Shown here piece by piece: positions 21,632-25,470 of a DNA stretch of 25,470 bases. The stretch lies in NCBI GenBank assembly GCA_037176905.1, contig JBBBWG010007258.1, positions 1 to 25,470 of the forward strand, read 5' to 3'. This DNA comes from Azolla pinnata. Taxonomy: Eukaryota > Streptophyta > Polypodiopsida > Salviniales > Salviniaceae. How positions within the stretch are numbered: the stretch's first letter is position 1; each line of letters opens with the position of its first letter. The position numbers were made by a program, and so were the translations under genes. Under the pieces are notes generated by a model, which saw only the letters and a list, made by a program, of their open reading frames with translations, searched no databases and had not been told where the DNA came from.

Positions 21632-24600
21632 TCAATCTCTGCTCGGAGGGCTTCTCGATAAATGAAGAAAGCTTCCCGAATGTGACCATTGCTGCTTATA
21701 CTGCATTGGTGATTCAGTACAGTTCCGGTGTTCCGTCATTTGTTTCTGTTGATCTCCTTTCAGGATATGGCTCCAACCAATGTAATCAGAAAGCGATTTT
21801 CCATGGAAGGACCTCGGTGGCGGAGAGCCACAACCAATGCTATGGATACTTGCAGATTTTGAAAGGCCCGAGAACAAAGATGCCTTCCCCTGGTTGGTAG
21901 TTAAAGACCTGTGCAAAGATGAGTTCCTTGATAATAACATACCATGAGTCTTGGCTTTGCGCTGATCATCATCGGCCTGCAGAACATTGTCAATCCTCGA
22001 TAGTATGTTGAATGCCAAGCTTTCCAACACTCTAGAGTAGCTCTCTAGTATCGAATGACCAACATCCTGGAGTTTATCCAAGGAACAGGATAAACTTGTT
22101 AAGACCAGAGTTTTCATGCTCTGACATTATAATGGAGCTACTAGCACCATACAAAATTAAGGATCTCATTGAAAACAATGAATAGATTTATTCTGCCAAT
22201 GACTAAACATTAGTGCTATAAGAATGCTTGCAAGCAACTCTTCCAATAACTACTTGTATATGTATTAAGTAGGCATTAGGTCTAGGACTTAGGAGCAACA
22301 TTCACCTTGTTGTGCAATATCTTGTTCTCGTCCAGGATTGTCTGGCGCAAACCTGGAAACTTGTGCCTCAATAGCAACAAGAGGCTTTCAGCCTTCTCTG
22401 CAAGCTGCTCTCGCCTCTCTAAGTCTATTGTCAATCCATCGAGTCCCCAGGAAGACCTCATACTAGAGTTATTGCTATTATTGCCACAACTGCTATTGCC
22501 CTTGCCTCCCTTCATATTATAGTTAAAAGGTTGCCTGGTGTGGATCTTCCTCCGCCATATGTGGATCGCAGCTTCGACTCGGTTCACTAGCTCTAATACA
22601 CCATGCTCGGGCAGGTATCCCAAGGATGCAACCAGAGCATCAGCCGAAAAGCCCTCTGAAGTCATCCTCCGATACAATGCATCCCCCAAACTTGATTTCC
22701 CATTCTATTTCAAAGGAAAGAAGAAAATCAGTTGCTACGGGAACACAGAAAGAAACAAACTTCTCTATACATAAAAAAAAACAAAACCCGATCTCAGAGT
22801 TATGAACCATCATTATAAATGATTCAGGAGATTTTGCAAGGTGAAACTGTTATTATTTTTGTACTATGCCCTTTCAATAGCCTTTCACAGAGCAGGGAAA
22901 ACCAGCAAAAACCCTAGTCTCTGGTTATGGAAAAACTAGAAAAAAATAGTTAAATTTAGAAAGAAAACCCAAGTTATTCATCTTATTATATGTATGTACC
23001 TTTGGGAGTGCATCCCAATAGACAGCAGGAATCTCCACCTCGGACAAGACCTGGGCATTGATCGCTAACACAGCCTTTAGCACCTCTCCAATGCTCTTCT
23101 TTTGATGGAGCAGATGCTTCCTTGCTCCATCTGAGAGGCCATCAACAGGAACCCTAGGGATAGGGAGCCACCACTTCTCCTCTCTTCTTTGCAAAAGCCT
23201 GCTATCCTTCTCGGTCATAGCTCTAGCTTGATCGAGGTACCAGAATTCCGTATCATGAAAGCTATCTAGAGCCTCCTGAGAAAGCAAGCAAAACAACCGA
23301 TCGTTACTATATCAATAAGGCATCGAAATACTGTTAAAAGTTTGGAATGGGCTTCCAAAATAGAATGGCAAGTATATAAAAGAAACACACATACGATTAG
23401 CATGGCATCGAGCTTCTTCAGGGCAGGGAGGTTCATATGAAGATCTGACCTAGGCTTTGATATCATAACCTGTGGTGCAGAAAGTAACTCAGATGCTCAG
23501 CAATTAGGTTGAAAAAGAGGAGACTTCATTAGTTGATTGATAGTAGGCTAATTCAACAATGCATATGTAGATAGATATACATTACCTCTGTACTTGATGT
23601 GGCTTACAATGCACATATCAGTATACATATCAGTTTATCTATAGTGCTACTTCAACAACGCACATATATATTCAGCATACCTCTGTCATGTTTCCGTCTG
23701 GGAGTGTTTGTGATGAAGCTACGAATTCAACTATGTGATCGCTCACAGATAAGAGCCAACCCATCTCTCTTTTCCACCTGGCTTTCCGTTCTTCAGGCAG
23801 AGGCTCCAGTTTCCATAGACCCCCAAACACAGAAGCTGCAAAACAGTTCTTTGTGGGGATTTCTTTCTAGATGTTACTTGATTACAGAGAAAGCAACAAT
23901 GTCTTCAGAGGAGGCAAACCTGAGAGATTCGTGATTGCATTTGATAAAGCTAGGGCACTCGAGACCCCTCTCCCTCCACCAGACAAATCCTCTCCAAGGA
24001 GTAGCTTAGCAAACCGCTTCTTCATCGTCTCTATTTCTGCAGGATATACAATCAAATCAATCGGTCAATGTTGAAGCTGATGGGCAGATATTGCCATGTA
24101 AACTATACAAATGACTCTTTCAAACAGTTTAATCATCACGGAGGCAAATCCACATCAAGCGCTGATGATGCTCATGGGTATACAATGGCGTACAGATGCT
24201 GTCTGAATTAATTGGCCGACTTAGTAACACACTTTGCAAACATTCAGTTGGCTAATTATATATTCTCATTAATAATTTTAACACAACAGCTTACCCACAC
24301 ATATACTTAATTCAATAAACGCCTTCCTGTACCTAATTTGTTGGTTATTCAACACATGCCTACATTCTGCATAAACTCAGTTGGCCGGTTACATGTAGTT
24401 ATTACACACCAAGCTGATCAAACGCTTCACATGGATGGCTACATACAACTCTCCACACATACGAGATTGACGCCAATTTTAACAGCTTCCTGCGACAGAT
24501 CAAGGCAGAATAGACTAACCAGATGTATCAAGAATCTCCTCGTGTTTGCTCTCTTGGCCCGTAACTGCCTCCTTACTATCGATAACCGTGGGAAGGAAAT

Positions 24601-24952
24601 GGGATTTCCCTAGTCGAGACTTCTCTCTCGAAGCTCGGGGCCATCTGATGGGCGAAGATTCAACCGAAGTGCTAGTGATAGAGCTAGCTGTGTTGGGGGC
24701 AGGAGCAGAAGAAATAGAACTAGTAGAAGTACTGGACGAGCCATCCCAATAAGGATCTTGAGGGCTATCCATTATTGATCCCTCGAGACCTAGAATATCT
24801 ACACAGAAACGATCAAAACTCGATGAAGAGCTGCTACTACTCCCATTGATACTCTTTTGCTCTGCAGAATCTTCAGCTGATACATAATCGAAGCGATGCT
24901 TCCAATCAGGCTGCTTTCTTGACATCAACCGATTGTTTCGGAAGCCTCCCAT
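21632..24952 (-). CDS. ROPGEF: RopGEF: PRONE-domain guanine nucleotide exchange factor for ROP GTPases (7 exons, 629 aa)
   Basis: Exons in transcript order: 24952-24520, 24036-23920, 23835-23681, 23469-23395, 23275-23000, 22704-22306, 22066-21632. Phases agree and the total is 1890 nt including TGA. RopGEFs load GTP onto Rho-of-plants GTPases at the plasma membrane, often downstream of receptor-like kinases, to control polar growth. The N-terminus (1-144) is variable and Ser-rich. The PRONE domain (about 145-520) begins [20 protein letters not shown] and includes [16 protein letters not shown], the WW motif in [13 protein letters not shown] (W295, W296), [33 protein letters not shown] and [12 protein letters not shown]. 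An Asn/Ser/Gly-rich insert lies near 415-435. The C-terminal tail (about 521-629) is Ser-rich and variable, as in the family, where it is commonly autoinhibitory. An apparent donor GTATGT after THG (near 21946) would shift frame, so read-through was chosen. The gene is convergent with the kinase gene. The paralogue number cannot be assigned. Confidence 0.96.
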
Positions 24953-25470
24953 TCTTCACCAGAGCTGAGAAATAAACGAGTTCTGCAATCAGTACTTCCA
25001 ATTTCTTGTTCATCGAATTACAGTTATAAAGGCCGGCGGCCATAATAACACAAATGCCTAAAACCTCCGACTATCATAAACATTTTCAAGTAAATCGCAG
25101 TAGGAAAAGGTATCAGATTTGTATGTGATTACAACTACCTTACTAATAAGAAAACTAAATCATCTAGGAGTATATTATGACAGAATGGCCACTGCCGACC
25201 AACTGACGACTTTCTTAACAAGAGTAATGCTTGCCTCTAATTGCAGAAATGTAGACTTATACCTACAATATGCATGAAAGATAGGAATTTTGCAGAGAGT
25301 TCACGCTAAAAATAGCACGAAATGAAAGGCGTCAAGGAATCCATGGGCGGGGTTTGACAACAAAGGAAAGAGAGAAAATGCAAGAAAGAAGGAAGAGGAG
25401 GAGACGAAGAAGAAACAGCATCGATAAATGAAAGAAACGAAAATAGTAAAGAAACAAGCGCGCGAGCGCG
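24953..25470 (-). promoter_or_regulatory. RopGEF 5' leader and promoter side
   Basis: On the minus strand TTTCTCAG (complement of 24965-24972) precedes the ATG by 12 bp and could be the acceptor of a 5' UTR intron. A pyrimidine-rich leader-like stretch (complement of about 25365-25445) lies further upstream. The window ends in GCGCGCGAGCGCG. No TATA box was confidently placed and no other gene is seen here. Confidence 0.4.

Noticed and set aside
21600..21946. Possible extra intron in the last RopGEF exon (GTATGT after THG)
   Set aside because: The best matching acceptor (ACCAACCAG) would remove 53 nt and shift the frame. An alternative acceptor leads to an immediate stop. Read-through gives a typical Ser-rich RopGEF tail.
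1..25470. CRISPR array, integron, phage or other prokaryotic system
   Set aside because: The window has plant introns and plant gene families. The repeats are telomere-like or microsatellites without regular unique spacers.

Overview
The window is nuclear DNA from a land plant, most likely a flowering plant. The evidence is AT-rich spliceosomal introns, degenerate plant-type telomere motifs (TTTAGGG/CCCTAAA), a PRONE-type RopGEF (a plant-specific family) and a plant ABC1-type kinase. The species cannot be named from the sequence alone. No bacterial, viral or plasmid features were seen.

Layout. (1) 1-880 is a (CT)37 microsatellite followed by a degenerate telomere-like repeat region. 881-1720 shows no convincing gene. 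1722-1992 is a short-period repeat built on CATACGATG and its complement. (2) About 1990-9709 (+) is a multi-exon gene for a predicted protein of about 1089 residues. It has a non-coding first exon, a basic/acidic coiled-coil segment near the N-terminus, a long Ser/Lys-rich middle and an acidic helical C-terminus. I do not recognise its family. (3) 9710-11500 is intergenic. Its right part (10930-11390) is a telomere-motif-rich tandem repeat directly upstream of the next gene. (4) 11574-18153 (+) is a 13-exon ABC1/ADCK/UbiB-type atypical kinase of about 584 residues. All splice phases agree and the catalytic motifs are intact. (5) 18154-21460 is intergenic. It holds a possible SINE relic, a C15 tract and a 4-5 unit tandem repeat of about 89-100 bp with a CCCTAAA core. 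(6) 21632-24952 (-) is a complete seven-exon RopGEF (629 residues), convergent with the kinase gene. Its 5' leader and promoter side run to the right edge.

The three genes belong to unrelated pathways: an unknown, possibly structural protein; a probable organellar ABC1 kinase; and a Rho-of-plants exchange factor. Nothing suggests a functional cluster. The unusual material is mainly the telomere-like and tandem repeats, some splice-site choices, and a KSAQ replacement of the ABC1 KxGQ motif. Exon boundaries were derived by hand from GT/AG sites, reading phase and protein-family fit. They have not been checked against transcripts. I found no convincing undescribed biological system; the unrecognised 1089-residue protein is the best candidate for follow-up.
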